From: Cellulophaga tyrosinoxydans
GTDB taxonomy: Bacteria; Bacteroidota; Bacteroidia; Flavobacteriales; Flavobacteriaceae
Length of the DNA stretch: 64,000 bases
Direction: 5' to 3'
Assembly: GCF_900176415.1 (NCBI RefSeq)
Contig: NZ_FWXO01000002.1
Coordinates: 186,001 to 250,000 of the forward strand
Shown one piece after another: positions 36,360 through 45,557 of the stretch (position 1 is its first letter; every line of letters begins with the position of its first letter). The notes beneath the pieces are model-generated. The model was not told the origin of the DNA. It was given only the letters and a program-made list of their open reading frames with translations, and ran no database searches. The position numbers and the translations under genes are program-made.

Positions 36360-36417
36360 ATGATACATTTTATCGATAAAATGAATCATATGCTCGACAA
36401 TATACATCATATATTGT
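36360..36417. promoter_or_regulatory. Two palindromes upstream of the fasciclin gene
   Basis: An 18-bp perfect palindrome, CATTTTATCGATAAAATG (36366-36383), extends by five more pairs on each side after one mismatch (36360-36389). Seven bases on, ACAATATA and TATATTGT (36397-36417) form a second inverted repeat with a 5-base spacer. They lie 40-97 bases before the fasciclin ATG and 128 or more bases before the plus-strand gene at 36545. Operator sites are the best explanation. Confidence 0.45.
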
Positions 36418-36513
36418 GTCGTTCATAGTTGATTATATGCATTTCATAGAAATTAACATTTATTTAACATATTAATTTAACAGGACCTCTGAAAAGAGTA
36501 TTTAAGTATTTTG

Positions 36514-36521
36514 TAAATTTG
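36514..36521 (+). promoter_or_regulatory. Promoter (TAAATTTG) of the membrane protein gene at 36545
   Basis: TAAATTTG fits TAnnTTTG and ends 23 bases before the ATG. No -33 TTG is clear. Confidence 0.45.
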
Positions 36522-36544
36522 AAGTAATCTCAATAAAACTTGCT

Positions 36545-37258
36545 ATGTTATTAGAAAAGATTAATCTAGAAAAAGAACTCAAAAAAGAACGCGTTAAAGC
36601 CCATAAGAGTCCAGATCTTATTGGTGAATTTTATCAAATCATTAAAAAAAATCAAGAATTAAGGAAGAGTATTCTCAACAGTAAAACCGTTGATACACGA
36701 CAAGAGTACAATACTTTTAATTTTGATTATTTAGATGCGGATAAGATTTACCATATTGAGCAAATCAAAAAGATTTGTATTGATTATAGGCTTCGATTTT
36801 TAGACACCAAGTATTTTAAAGGTCAAATACCGGAAGAGGCTATCACAAAAATTAATAATCTTGAAAAACAACACGACATCAAGCTTAAGAATTATAAGAT
36901 CATAGCACCTTCAAAATTATTTAAGCTAGAAGATAAAGATGATCCTTTATTATTCGCGGCAATGGGAAATGACTATTATTATCTTGTTCATAAATGGGGT
37001 ACAGATTTACATCCTTTACGTAAAGCTTTAATGCTGCCATTTAAAAACATCATTAATTTATTAATTTTAATAGTAGCCCTGAGTTATATTGGCACCTTTT
37101 TAATCCCAAAAGGGTTATTTTCCAATACTGGTTCATCGGTAGAAACTTGGATATTAGGATTTTTTATATTTAAAATTATAGCATCAATAACCTTATATTA
37201 TGGAATAGCTATGCGTAAAAATTTTAATCCAAGTATTTGGAATAATAAATTTATTTAA
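36545..37258 (+). CDS. Hypothetical membrane protein
   Basis: A 237-residue protein with a charged, helical N-terminal region (1-160; many Lys, Glu, Asp) and two C-terminal transmembrane helices (about 168-190, NIINLLILIVALSYIGTFLIP, and 204-225). The middle contains the recognisable stretch FKLEDKDDPLLFAAMGNDYYYLVHKWG. No enzyme motif; I do not recognise the family. The soluble part faces the cytoplasm if the N-terminus is inside. It is divergent from the fasciclin gene and convergent with bshB1 (29-base gap). Confidence 0.75.
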   Translation: MLLEKINLEKELKKERVKAHKSPDLIGEFYQIIKKNQELRKSILNSKTVDTRQEYNTFNFDYLDADKIYHIEQIKKICIDYRLRFLDTKYFKGQIPEEAITKINNLEKQHDIKLKNYKIIAPSKLFKLEDKDDPLLFAAMGNDYYYLVHKWGTDLHPLRKALMLPFKNIINLLILIVALSYIGTFLIPKGLFSNTGSSVETWILGFFIFKIIASITLYYGIAMRKNFNPSIWNNKFI

Positions 37259-37287
37259 AGCACCTAGTCGGCTAAATTTGAGTACTA

Positions 37288-38010
37288 TTAAATTAAATCA
37301 GTTAAATTATTAACTGCAGGAAAGCGTTCGGTGGTGAAACCTTCTCCGTATTCTACTCCAATTAATCTGCCTAAATCCCTAGCTCTATAATTTACACTAT
37401 CTGTAAAGTTTTTGCTGCTTATAGGTGTTTCAGGCTCTTTACTTTTTGGATCGTAGAACTGAGAGCTATAAGCCATAATGGCTTCTGTTTTTTTATCTAT
37501 ATAGCCGGTTACGTCAACAACAACATCGGGCTCAATATTTTTCCATTGAATATAATGGTATACTATTTTGGGCCTCCATGGATTTTGCCATTGATCATCA
37601 CCATCTAGTTTTGTATAAATTTTTATTAGACCACTTAAAAAACAAGCATCACTAACCAATTTGCTTCCTTTGCCATGATCTATATGCCTATCATCTATAG
37701 CATTGCACAATACAATTTCAGGTCTATATTTTCTAATCATTCTAATTATAGCCAACTGGTGTTCTTTATCATTTACAAAAAAACCATCAGCAAATTCTAA
37801 ATTTTCACGTGCAACTACACCTAATATTTTAGCCGCAGCAGCAGCTTCTACATCTCTTATTTCTGCACTTCCTCTTGTACCCAACTCTCCCCTAGTTAAA
37901 TCTACAATACCAACTTTTTTTCCGTTGGCCACTTCTTTGGCTATAGTAGCACCAGAACCTAGTTCTACATCATCAGGGTGTGCTCCAAAAGCTAGAATAT
38001 CTAATTTCAT
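37288..38010 (-). CDS. bshB1: Bacillithiol biosynthesis deacetylase
   Basis: A 240-residue LmbE/PIG-L zinc deacetylase. The motif GAHPDDVELG gives H11, D13 and D14, and DDRHIDHGK gives H109 and H112; LTRGELGTRGSAEIRDVEAA is typical of BshB1. It removes the acetyl group from GlcNAc-malate in bacillithiol synthesis, a pathway shared by Firmicutes and many Bacteroidota. bshA and bshC are not in the window. It lies 48 bases after the trans-sulfuration enzyme, so both thiol-metabolism genes may be transcribed together. Confidence 0.93.
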   Translation of the reverse strand: MKLDILAFGAHPDDVELGSGATIAKEVANGKKVGIVDLTRGELGTRGSAEIRDVEAAAAAKILGVVARENLEFADGFFVNDKEHQLAIIRMIRKYRPEIVLCNAIDDRHIDHGKGSKLVSDACFLSGLIKIYTKLDGDDQWQNPWRPKIVYHYIQWKNIEPDVVVDVTGYIDKKTEAIMAYSSQFYDPKSKEPETPISSKNFTDSVNYRARDLGRLIGVEYGEGFTTERFPAVNNLTDLI

Positions 38011-38058
38011 GTATTTTGTATTATGGGTGCGTACTCTAATTTTTAATGCCTACAGGCT

Positions 38059-39213
38059 TTAGTTTTTAACTTTTGTAATTGCTTGTTCTATATCAGCAAT
38101 TAAATCTTCTGCTTCTTCAATTCCTACTGAAAACCGAATTAATCCGTCTGCTATATTTTGATTTGCACGTTCTTCAGGACTTAGTAAGGCATGCGAAGTT
38201 TTCGTTGGTGATAGCAAGGTACTTTCTACTCCCGCCAAGCTCATAGAAGATTTTATTAATTTTAGTTCCTTCTGAAATAGAGATGCATCAATAGTTGAAT
38301 TAAGTTCAAAAGAGAGCATACCACCAAAGCCTTTCATTTGAGATTTTGCCAATTCATGATCTGGGTGACTTGGTAATCCTGGATAGTACACCGCCTGAAT
38401 ATCTTTACTATTATATAAATACTCAGCCATTATTTGAGCATTCTCATTTTGCGCTTTTACGCGGATTCCCATTGTTTTTATACTTCGCTCTAATAACCAA
38501 ACAGTATAATCGCTAAGACTTCCGCCTAAATTTTTAGCCAAATGAAACACGCGTTCCATATTTTCTTTTGTTGAAGCTACAGCACCGGCCAAAATATCTG
38601 AATGTCCACCCATATATTTTGTCGCACTATGAATAACAACATCTATTCCAAAATCGATTGGATTTTGGTTCACTGGACTAGCAAAAGTGTTATCAATCAT
38701 AGAAACCAAACCATGCTTTTTAGCGAGTTTACTTACCGCAGCTAAATCTGTAATAGTCAGTAAAGGGTTTGAAGGTGTCTCAATGTATAGCACCTTTGTA
38801 TTTTCTTGAATTTTAGCCTCAAAATCATTAGATGAAAGTCCGTCAGTAAATGAATAGCTAATTCCAAATTTTTCAAATTCCTCAACGACTAAATTATAGG
38901 TGCCACCATATAATGTTTTCTGCAAAACAACATGATCACCGGACTTTAAGAAAGCTAATAATGCTGTACTTACAGCTGCCATTCCGCTACCAAATATCAT
39001 AGCTGCTTCCGCATGTTCTAAAGCTGCAATTTTCTCGGACAAAGCAACCTGATTGGGTGTATTAAAATACCTAGGATAACGTTTTACTTCAACATCTTCA
39101 AAAGCATAAGACGTACTCATGTATAAAGGTGAAATAGCTCCCTTAAATTGTTCATCTTTCAGTTCTCCAAAATGAGTACAAATCGTATTTATACCTTGTT
39201 TTTTATTCCCCAT
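38059..39213 (-). CDS. Cys/Met-metabolism PLP enzyme (cystathionine gamma-synthase/lyase-like)
   Basis: A 384-residue PLP enzyme of the trans-sulfuration family. The Schiff-base lysine is K199 (HSATKYMGGHSD), with FGSGMAAVSTALLAFL and ETPSNPLLTITDLAAV as cofactor-binding blocks and LAGVESTLLSPTKTSHALL near the C-terminus. Members include cystathionine gamma-synthase, gamma- and beta-lyase and O-acetylhomoserine sulfhydrylase; they are hard to separate by eye. The adjoining bshB1 fits sulfur amino acid or cysteine supply. It is 60 bases from the ccsBA stop upstream. Confidence 0.9.
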   Translation of the reverse strand: MGNKKQGINTICTHFGELKDEQFKGAISPLYMSTSYAFEDVEVKRYPRYFNTPNQVALSEKIAALEHAEAAMIFGSGMAAVSTALLAFLKSGDHVVLQKTLYGGTYNLVVEEFEKFGISYSFTDGLSSNDFEAKIQENTKVLYIETPSNPLLTITDLAAVSKLAKKHGLVSMIDNTFASPVNQNPIDFGIDVVIHSATKYMGGHSDILAGAVASTKENMERVFHLAKNLGGSLSDYTVWLLERSIKTMGIRVKAQNENAQIMAEYLYNSKDIQAVYYPGLPSHPDHELAKSQMKGFGGMLSFELNSTIDASLFQKELKLIKSSMSLAGVESTLLSPTKTSHALLSPEERANQNIADGLIRFSVGIEEAEDLIADIEQAITKVKN

Positions 39214-39272
39214 AATTGTTGTTTAAATTAAGTATTACTTTGGCAGTCTAAAATACAAAATTGGAAGTATTA

Positions 39273-42200
39273 TTATTTTGAATAATGCTTTTTATATTTC
39301 CAAAAGCTCAGCACACCCAAAATCAAAACTCCTAAAACAGTATACCACACAAATGCTGGTGTAATAACTTGTGCACCACTAGCATAACTATGAAGGCCAG
39401 CTAGGTAAAAATTTACCCCAAAGTAAGTCATCATGATACTTGCAAAAGCAACTACACTCATAAAGTTAAATAGCCATCTACTGCGCAAACCAGGAACTAA
39501 GCGCATATGTATTACAAATGCATATACCATAATGGATACTAAAGCCCAAGTTTCTTTAGGATCCCAACCCCAATAACGACCCCAACTTTCATTAGCCCAT
39601 TGTCCACCTAGAAAGTTTCCGATGGTTAACATAACCAAACCTGTTGTCAAAACAATCTCGTTAACTATTGTAATTTCTTTTAGGTTGTATTCTATTCGTT
39701 TTTTGTTTTTATTATTCGTCATTAATATCAACACTAAACCGACCACTCCAAGAATCATTCCCACAGTTAGCGGTCCATAACTACCAACAATTACAGCTAC
39801 ATGTATCATTAACCAATAACTATCTAATACCGGCTGTAAATTAGCTACTGCTGGATCTATCCAGTTACCGTGTGCAACCCATAATAACATTGCAGCAACA
39901 AAAGCTGTAGATGCTATAGTTAAATTACTGCGAGTACTAAATGCCAAACCAATACCCATGGTTGCCCATGATACATATAATATACTTTCATAAGCATCAC
40001 TCCATGGTGCATGCCCCGATATATACCATCGTAAAATTAAACCCGCTGTATGTAAAATAAATAAAGCCCAAATAATTACTTTAAACACATTTATACCAAT
40101 TCTCAAACCTTTTCTGTCTTTCAAAATTTGAAAAATTAGTAGAAAGAACATTACTAAACCAGTCAATGCATAATATCTGTAAAGCTTATTAAAAATGTCT
40201 GCTTTATTATAAAAAACCTCTGCATTTATTTTTTTGTCTGACGGCAGTACTTCTGTCCCATGATTTTTTTGATTTTGCTTAAAAGCTTCTAATAATTTAT
40301 CCGCTTGCGAGTAATCTCCAGATTTAATTGCTTTTTTTAATGTAATTAGATAAAACGGAACCGCGTTCGTAATAAAATTACCGTAAAGCGAATCATTAAC
40401 CTGATATTTACCTGAACGATATTCCACAGCAGAAATCCATTTATTATTTTCATCTTCCAGTAATGGAAATATTTTAATAATATCGCCTCCTAATGCTCTA
40501 TTCAGTAAACCCAAACGCAAATATGTATCTTTTATATCTGTTTGGAATTTATTAGGGTTTGTAGTATTAAATGCATCATCTAAAAAAGGCTCAAATTTAG
40601 TTTGACCATTAGCATCAAAAAAATCAGTAGCCTTAACATAGCGTTGATCGCTAGGGATATCTATAATTTTTCGGATACTATCATTAACTCCTTTTTTATC
40701 TAGTGCGATAAATTCTGTATTGTACCAAATAGCCGGATTCAGCATCATTGACAACAACACTTGATCAGAATTTAGATCATTATATTTATCCTTAAAGCTA
40801 AGTTTTCTTAATAATTCTGAAGAGTACGTATTTATAGGTTTCATACGCCCACCATCATCTTGAATTACCAGTTTTCCAAAATTTTCAGCATGCTCCTTAG
40901 ATACTACTGTGCTTTGCAACATTGAATCTATCTGCTGGACTGTTGGTGCTGCCTTATGTTCATGTCCGTCATTTTCGGAATGCTCATTTTGTGCATTTAC
41001 ACCTAAAATTACTGTAAAGAATAGAACAATAGTTGTTGTCACTTTTTTGGCATTCAGTTTCCTTAACGAAGCCGTTAAATCTTTAAAGCGTGTTTTTCCA
41101 TAAAACATGATTCCCATAAGACCAATATACAGTAAAAAATATCCTATATAGGTAATCCAAGTACCCCAAAAATCATGATTTACAGAGAGCCCGGTGCCTT
41201 TTTCATCAGGATCAAAATTGGCCTGAAAAAATCGATATCCTTTATGATCCAAAACATGATTCATATAAATATCATAATCAAAAGGGCGTTCATCTTCTAC
41301 CGTTACTTTACTCATAAAAGAAGAAAAACCACGTTCCGTACCTGGGTACTTTTCTGCAATAAAATCATTCAACTTAATACCAAAAGGTAATTCGTATACT
41401 TTTGAACCATAACGCAATGAAAATTCCAATCCACCCACAGTAATAATATCAGAATACTCCGCATCTCCTTTACCTCCTAATAATTTTTGCTGAACTTTTT
41501 CTCCGTTTGTTTCTATTTCTACTACGATTGCGTCTCTAGTGTTTTCATTAATTTCTGCAGCAGGTACTTTTACTATTCCGTATGAGCCTTTAATCACGGG
41601 TTCTGGAATTACAAATTGCATTCCTGCAGTACTATAAAGCGATCGCAATTGAAGGGTTTGTAAACTATCCTTTACTAATGTTCCCTTAAATTGATCTGCC
41701 ATGCGCATAAAATCGCCTTCAAAAGGAGATTTTATTTGATAGGTGCTATCATTGGTGAATATATTAATGGCACCATCGGTAGCATTATTTAAAGCAAATA
41801 ATACATTATGAATACTAGCAACTTTACCGTTTTCTAAATAATGATCATGTCTTTGACCATCACCAGCCTCTACAATTTTTAAATATTCATTACCACTTTC
41901 ATCTGGTATTAGTCCTTCCTCAGCCCCTTTTATAAATTCTACAAATGAAATTTTAAAATCTTGACCATTAAAGTTGTTTCTCCAAGGTAATGAAGATTTT
42001 ATTCCCTCCGGAGTTACGATAATATCATCTTCTAATGGCTTTCTTAGCTTTTTACCGTCAATTAATCCATCTATATTGGCGCTTATGAAGGTTTTATCTG
42101 AATAAAAAACGCGTTCTGTTTTACCTTCACGAATAGGCATCATTCCCTCATAACTAATATATCTTGTTACAAAAGCACCTAGTATAATTAAGATCCATGA

Positions 42201-42452
42201 AAGATGTAGTAGCAAAACGGCCCATTTCTCTTTTCTAAATAATTGATATCTAAACATGTTACCAATAAAATTGATAACAAAAAATACCATGATTGCTTCA
42301 AACCAAATGGTGTTATAGATCCAAATGCGTGCTGTATCTGTACTATACCAACTTTCTATAAATGTACCAAAGGCCATTGCAGTGGCAAAAACAATAAACA
42401 AAACGGACATTAATCGGGTGGAGAAAAAAAACTTTTTTAGAAGTGCTTTCAT
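39273..42452 (-). CDS. ccsBA: Fused CcsBA cytochrome c synthase (ResB-ResC type)
   Basis: A 1059-residue fused system II heme-attachment protein. The N-terminal ResB/CcsB half has helices near 10-85, a large periplasmic domain (about 90-400) and a helix near 420; a second soluble region follows the helix around VTTTIVLFFTVILGVNAQ, then the CcsA half with seven or more helices ends the protein. The WWD heme motif is WGRYWGWDPKETWAL near the C-terminus, flanked by the expected His (SGHAPWSDAYES, MIHVAVIVGSYG). It ligates heme to CxxCH cytochromes in the periplasm. I start at ATG 42452; a TACTTTTG promoter inside the 18-codon extension excludes the longer form. Confidence 0.93.
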   Translation of the reverse strand: MKALLKKFFFSTRLMSVLFIVFATAMAFGTFIESWYSTDTARIWIYNTIWFEAIMVFFVINFIGNMFRYQLFRKEKWAVLLLHLSWILIILGAFVTRYISYEGMMPIREGKTERVFYSDKTFISANIDGLIDGKKLRKPLEDDIIVTPEGIKSSLPWRNNFNGQDFKISFVEFIKGAEEGLIPDESGNEYLKIVEAGDGQRHDHYLENGKVASIHNVLFALNNATDGAINIFTNDSTYQIKSPFEGDFMRMADQFKGTLVKDSLQTLQLRSLYSTAGMQFVIPEPVIKGSYGIVKVPAAEINENTRDAIVVEIETNGEKVQQKLLGGKGDAEYSDIITVGGLEFSLRYGSKVYELPFGIKLNDFIAEKYPGTERGFSSFMSKVTVEDERPFDYDIYMNHVLDHKGYRFFQANFDPDEKGTGLSVNHDFWGTWITYIGYFLLYIGLMGIMFYGKTRFKDLTASLRKLNAKKVTTTIVLFFTVILGVNAQNEHSENDGHEHKAAPTVQQIDSMLQSTVVSKEHAENFGKLVIQDDGGRMKPINTYSSELLRKLSFKDKYNDLNSDQVLLSMMLNPAIWYNTEFIALDKKGVNDSIRKIIDIPSDQRYVKATDFFDANGQTKFEPFLDDAFNTTNPNKFQTDIKDTYLRLGLLNRALGGDIIKIFPLLEDENNKWISAVEYRSGKYQVNDSLYGNFITNAVPFYLITLKKAIKSGDYSQADKLLEAFKQNQKNHGTEVLPSDKKINAEVFYNKADIFNKLYRYYALTGLVMFFLLIFQILKDRKGLRIGINVFKVIIWALFILHTAGLILRWYISGHAPWSDAYESILYVSWATMGIGLAFSTRSNLTIASTAFVAAMLLWVAHGNWIDPAVANLQPVLDSYWLMIHVAVIVGSYGPLTVGMILGVVGLVLILMTNNKNKKRIEYNLKEITIVNEIVLTTGLVMLTIGNFLGGQWANESWGRYWGWDPKETWALVSIMVYAFVIHMRLVPGLRSRWLFNFMSVVAFASIMMTYFGVNFYLAGLHSYASGAQVITPAFVWYTVLGVLILGVLSFWKYKKHYSK

Positions 42453-42481
42453 GGAAAATAAACCATTAGAATTTTGGTATG

Positions 42482-42489
42482 CAAAAGTA
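42482..42489 (-). promoter_or_regulatory. Promoter (TACTTTTG) of ccsBA
   Basis: Minus-strand TACTTTTG fits TAnnTTTG, 29 bases before the ATG at 42452 and inside the upstream open frame, which decides the start. Confidence 0.55.
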
Positions 42490-42671
42490 CGGTCTTTTAA
42501 AACCAAAAAAAACCTTAGCAGCTTAAAAAGACAAACTAAAGATGTTAATTATTTCTTATAATTTAAAATGACTTCCAAACCAAACACATTCATTATTAAT
42601 CGCCTATCTTTTATATTTAGAAATATCTATGCAAGAGGTGTAATAATTCATTCCTTTTTTTCTAAAATTTG

Positions 42672-42679
42672 TACTTTTG
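42672..42679 (+). promoter_or_regulatory. Promoter (TACTTTTG) of the DUF2520 gene, near-leaderless
   Basis: TACTTTTG ends 3 bases before the ATG at 42683, so transcripts would start at or inside the first codons. Confidence 0.5.
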
Positions 42680-42682
42680 AAT

Positions 42683-43447
42683 ATGCTATCAATTGTAATT
42701 ATAGGTACTGGAAATGTTGCAACACATTTATTCAATACATTTTTATCCTACGACACACTTAATGTTTTACAGGTTGTTGGGAGAAGTGAGGATTCATTGG
42801 CTTATTTTGCTAACAAAACAAAAACTTCACTAATTTCAAATACTATTGAAATTGCAGATATTTATATTATTGCAGTGAGCGATGATGCCATAGCCGAGGT
42901 TTCTGAAAAATTAAAAAATCAAAAAGGACTTGTCGTGCATACCTCTGGCAGTGTCGCCATGTCTATTTTAAAGCCGCATCAAAATAAAGGCATCTTTTAT
43001 CCGTTGCAAACATTTACAAAAAGCAAATTGGTAAATTTTAGAGCTATTCCTATTTGTATTGAAGCTACACAAAAAAAAGATTTAAAGACCCTTTATTTCC
43101 TGGCAGAAACCATCTCTAATCATGTACATGAAGTTTCTTCTGAACAGCGTAAACATCTACATTTAGCAGCCGTTTTTGTTAATAATTTTAGCAATTATAT
43201 GTACACCTTGGGTAATGAAATTTGCGAAGAGCACAAAGTTCCATTCCATATTTTAAAGCCGTTAATTACAGAAACTGCAGAAAAAATAAATGATATTACA
43301 CCATTACAAGCGCAAACTGGACCTGCAAGGCGCAATGATGTAGAAACCATGCAAAGACATTTAGACCAGTTAACCACAAAAGAGCAAAAAAATATTTATA
43401 AACTTATAAGCGAATCTATTCAAAAAAAATATGGAAAAGAGTTATAA
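42683..43447 (+). CDS. Rossmann-fold DUF2520 protein
   Basis: A 254-residue protein with an NAD(P)-binding Rossmann N-terminus (MLSIVIIGTGNVATHLFN) like pyrroline-5-carboxylate reductase and ketopantoate reductase, and a C-terminal helical DUF2520 domain (HLHLAAVFVNNFSNYMYTLG ... LLITETAEKI-like stretch, TGPARRNDVETMQRHL). The family is common in Bacteroidota, often beside kdsC and maf as here, and its substrate is not established. ATG 42683 is used rather than TTG 42677 because the latter is inside the promoter box. It overlaps kdsC by 17 bases. Confidence 0.87.
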   Translation: MLSIVIIGTGNVATHLFNTFLSYDTLNVLQVVGRSEDSLAYFANKTKTSLISNTIEIADIYIIAVSDDAIAEVSEKLKNQKGLVVHTSGSVAMSILKPHQNKGIFYPLQTFTKSKLVNFRAIPICIEATQKKDLKTLYFLAETISNHVHEVSSEQRKHLHLAAVFVNNFSNYMYTLGNEICEEHKVPFHILKPLITETAEKINDITPLQAQTGPARRNDVETMQRHLDQLTTKEQKNIYKLISESIQKKYGKEL

Positions 43448-43958
43448 AGAATACCTTAAAAATATTACCACATTTGTTTTTGATGTAGATGGGGTTTTTA
43501 CTGATGGTAAATTATTGATTACCACCACAGGAGAAATGTTACGTACCATGGATGTTAAAGATGGATACGCTTTAAAAACGGCATTGACCAAAGGGTATAA
43601 TGTGTGTATAATTTCTGGAGGCACTAACGAAGGAGTTCGCGAGCGTTTAAAAGCCTTAGGTGTTGCTGATATTTATTTAGGAGCCCATCAAAAAGAAACA
43701 CCTTTAAAAGAATATTTATCCACCAATAATATAAAACCGGAGCAGGTACTTTATATGGGTGATGATCTGCCCGATATTCCGCCAATGCTATTAGTGGGTT
43801 TAGCCACTTGTCCTCAAGACGCTACTCAAGAAGTCAAAGGAGTAAGCAAATACATTTCGCATAAAAGTGGCGGTAATGGTTGCGTACGTGATGTTATTGA
43901 GCAAGTTTTAAAAGTTAGAGGTGATTGGTATGGTAATTTTGATGCCCAAAACGCATAG
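43431..43958 (+). CDS. kdsC: 3-Deoxy-D-manno-octulosonate 8-phosphate phosphatase (KdsC-like)
   Basis: A 175-residue HAD phosphatase without a cap domain. Motif I is VFDVDGVFTDG (D18, D20), motif II is in IISGGTNEG, and LYMGDDLPDIPPM provides the last Mg-binding aspartates. This C0 type removes phosphate from Kdo8P in lipopolysaccharide inner-core synthesis and acts as a tetramer. The start lies inside the last 17 bases of the DUF2520 gene, and maf begins 2 bases after its stop. N-acylneuraminate-9-phosphatase-like activity is a weaker alternative. Confidence 0.9.
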   Translation: MEKSYKEYLKNITTFVFDVDGVFTDGKLLITTTGEMLRTMDVKDGYALKTALTKGYNVCIISGGTNEGVRERLKALGVADIYLGAHQKETPLKEYLSTNNIKPEQVLYMGDDLPDIPPMLLVGLATCPQDATQEVKGVSKYISHKSGGNGCVRDVIEQVLKVRGDWYGNFDAQNA

Positions 43959-43960
43959 CT

Positions 43961-44548
43961 ATGTGGACTAGCAAATTGAATAAATTAAATATAATTTTAG
44001 CCTCTGGCTCTCCCAGAAGAAAACAGTTTTTTAAAGATTTAAATATTGATGTTTCTATCGATGTCCGATCTGTAGAAGAGGTATATCCAGAAAATTTAAA
44101 AGGAAAAGAAATCTCTGATTATCTAGCGGTTTTAAAAGCCTCAAAATTTAAAAACACCTTGCAAGAAAACGATGTTGTTATAACTTCCGACACGGTTGTT
44201 TGGCATAAAAACAAATCCTTAGCAAAACCACTGGATAAGAATGATGCATATAATATGCTACATACACTATCTAATGATTGGCATGAAGTGATTACTTCGG
44301 TTTGTTTTACTACAAATACCTCACAACAAACATTAAACAGCACTACCCTAGTAAAATTTAAATTGTTGACCGACGAAGAAATTTGGTATTACATAAATAC
44401 TTTTAAACCGTTTGATAAAGCGGGTGGTTATGGTATTCAGGAATGGATTGGTTTAATCGGAATTGAAGAAATCAAAGGCTCTTATACCAACGTTGTAGGT
44501 TTACCAACCAATCTTGTTCATAAAATGTTAATGGACTTGGCAAGCTAA
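43961..44548 (+). CDS. maf: Maf-family nucleotide pyrophosphatase
   Basis: A 195-residue Maf/YhdE/YceF protein: NIILASGSPRRKQFFKDLNI at the start, ITSDTVVWHKNKSLAKPLD in the middle and FDKAGGYGIQEW with the conserved lysine and EIKGSYTNVVGLPT at the end. The family hydrolyses dTTP, UTP or modified nucleotides to monophosphates and has been tied to septum formation. Cytoplasmic. It follows kdsC by 2 bases and is followed after 37 bases by a lipoprotein-like gene, all on one strand. Confidence 0.95.
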   Translation: MWTSKLNKLNIILASGSPRRKQFFKDLNIDVSIDVRSVEEVYPENLKGKEISDYLAVLKASKFKNTLQENDVVITSDTVVWHKNKSLAKPLDKNDAYNMLHTLSNDWHEVITSVCFTTNTSQQTLNSTTLVKFKLLTDEEIWYYINTFKPFDKAGGYGIQEWIGLIGIEEIKGSYTNVVGLPTNLVHKMLMDLAS

Positions 44549-44585
44549 ACTTATTTCGGTAAATTTTAGGCTAAAACAAAAGACA

Positions 44586-45554
44586 ATGAAAAAATGGATC
44601 AGGTTTGAACTAGCTATTGTACTATTTGCGATACTTATAAGTTCTTTGGAAGCATGTCGAAAAGTAAAATCTGAGGTCAGTACAGAAATCGCTGATACAA
44701 CTTCATCAACCGAGACAAGTACAAATATAACTGCAAAGGAGAAGATAAAACATTCTACCGAGTTTAAAAATTATTGGTATTCTGGAAAAGCTGAAATAAC
44801 TTCTTATAAATTAAACCAAGCAAGATATGGTGAACTTAGAGAAGGATCTTCAGTTTTAATATTTGTAACCGAACCTTTTGCCGCAGAAAAACAAGTAAAA
44901 GCTGATGAAAATCGACCTACAAATATTCCTGTATTAAAGCTCAATAGCACAAAAAACTACTTAACGGGTATTTATCCATATACTATTATGACTAGCAGCT
45001 TTTTACCTGTTAATGAAGATTCGCATGCGCTTAAGGTTTCATTTTCCGCCCAGGAATGGTGTGGACAGGTGTATGCACAATTAAATAATAAAAATAATTA
45101 TGAAATTACGTCGCATTCCTATTTTGAAAGCGAAGGGGATCAAGATTTTTCATTAGATAAAACTACTTTAGAAGATGAAATATGGAATAAAATCCGGATT
45201 AATCCTGAAGTTTTACCCACAGGAAATTTAAAAATTATTCCTTCATTTGAATTTATAAGATTAAGCCACAAGGAGTTTAAAGCATATGCTGCTGTTACTT
45301 CACTAAACGTAAAAAATGATACTATTAGCACCTATACTATTAGTTATCCAGAATTAGAAAGAAAGCTAGAAATAGATTTTACCACCACCTTTCCTCATAG
45401 CATTATTGGCTGGACTGAAACATCTAAAAGCGGATTTGGTTCAGAGGCAAAATTAATGACATCCACAGCGGTAAAAATTAAAACAATTATAACACCATAT
45501 TGGCAACAAAATAAAAATAGTGACCTATTTTTGCGTGATAGTTTAGGAATATAA
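44586..45554 (+). CDS. Exported hypothetical protein, probably lipoprotein
   Basis: A 322-residue protein with an N-terminal signal (LAIVLFAILISSLEACRK) whose cysteine at residue 24 could be lipidated, although Glu at -2 is unusual for a lipobox. The region 35-55 is Ser/Thr-rich, a linker, followed by a beta-rich domain (NYWYSGKAEITSYKLNQARYG, VLIFVTEPF, SAQEWCGQVYAQLN, TGNLKIIPSFEFIRLSHKEF, FPHSIIGWTET). I recall relatives next to maf in Flavobacteriia without known function. It is 3 bases before the MscS gene, suggesting a shared transcript and perhaps an envelope role. Confidence 0.75.
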   Translation: MKKWIRFELAIVLFAILISSLEACRKVKSEVSTEIADTTSSTETSTNITAKEKIKHSTEFKNYWYSGKAEITSYKLNQARYGELREGSSVLIFVTEPFAAEKQVKADENRPTNIPVLKLNSTKNYLTGIYPYTIMTSSFLPVNEDSHALKVSFSAQEWCGQVYAQLNNKNNYEITSHSYFESEGDQDFSLDKTTLEDEIWNKIRINPEVLPTGNLKIIPSFEFIRLSHKEFKAYAAVTSLNVKNDTISTYTISYPELERKLEIDFTTTFPHSIIGWTETSKSGFGSEAKLMTSTAVKIKTIITPYWQQNKNSDLFLRDSLGI

Positions 45555-45557
45555 TTC

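Noticed and set aside
42568-42762. Plus-strand 64-residue frame before the DUF2520 gene
   Set aside because: It runs through the promoter and into the DUF2520 gene in another frame; no domain, likely chance.
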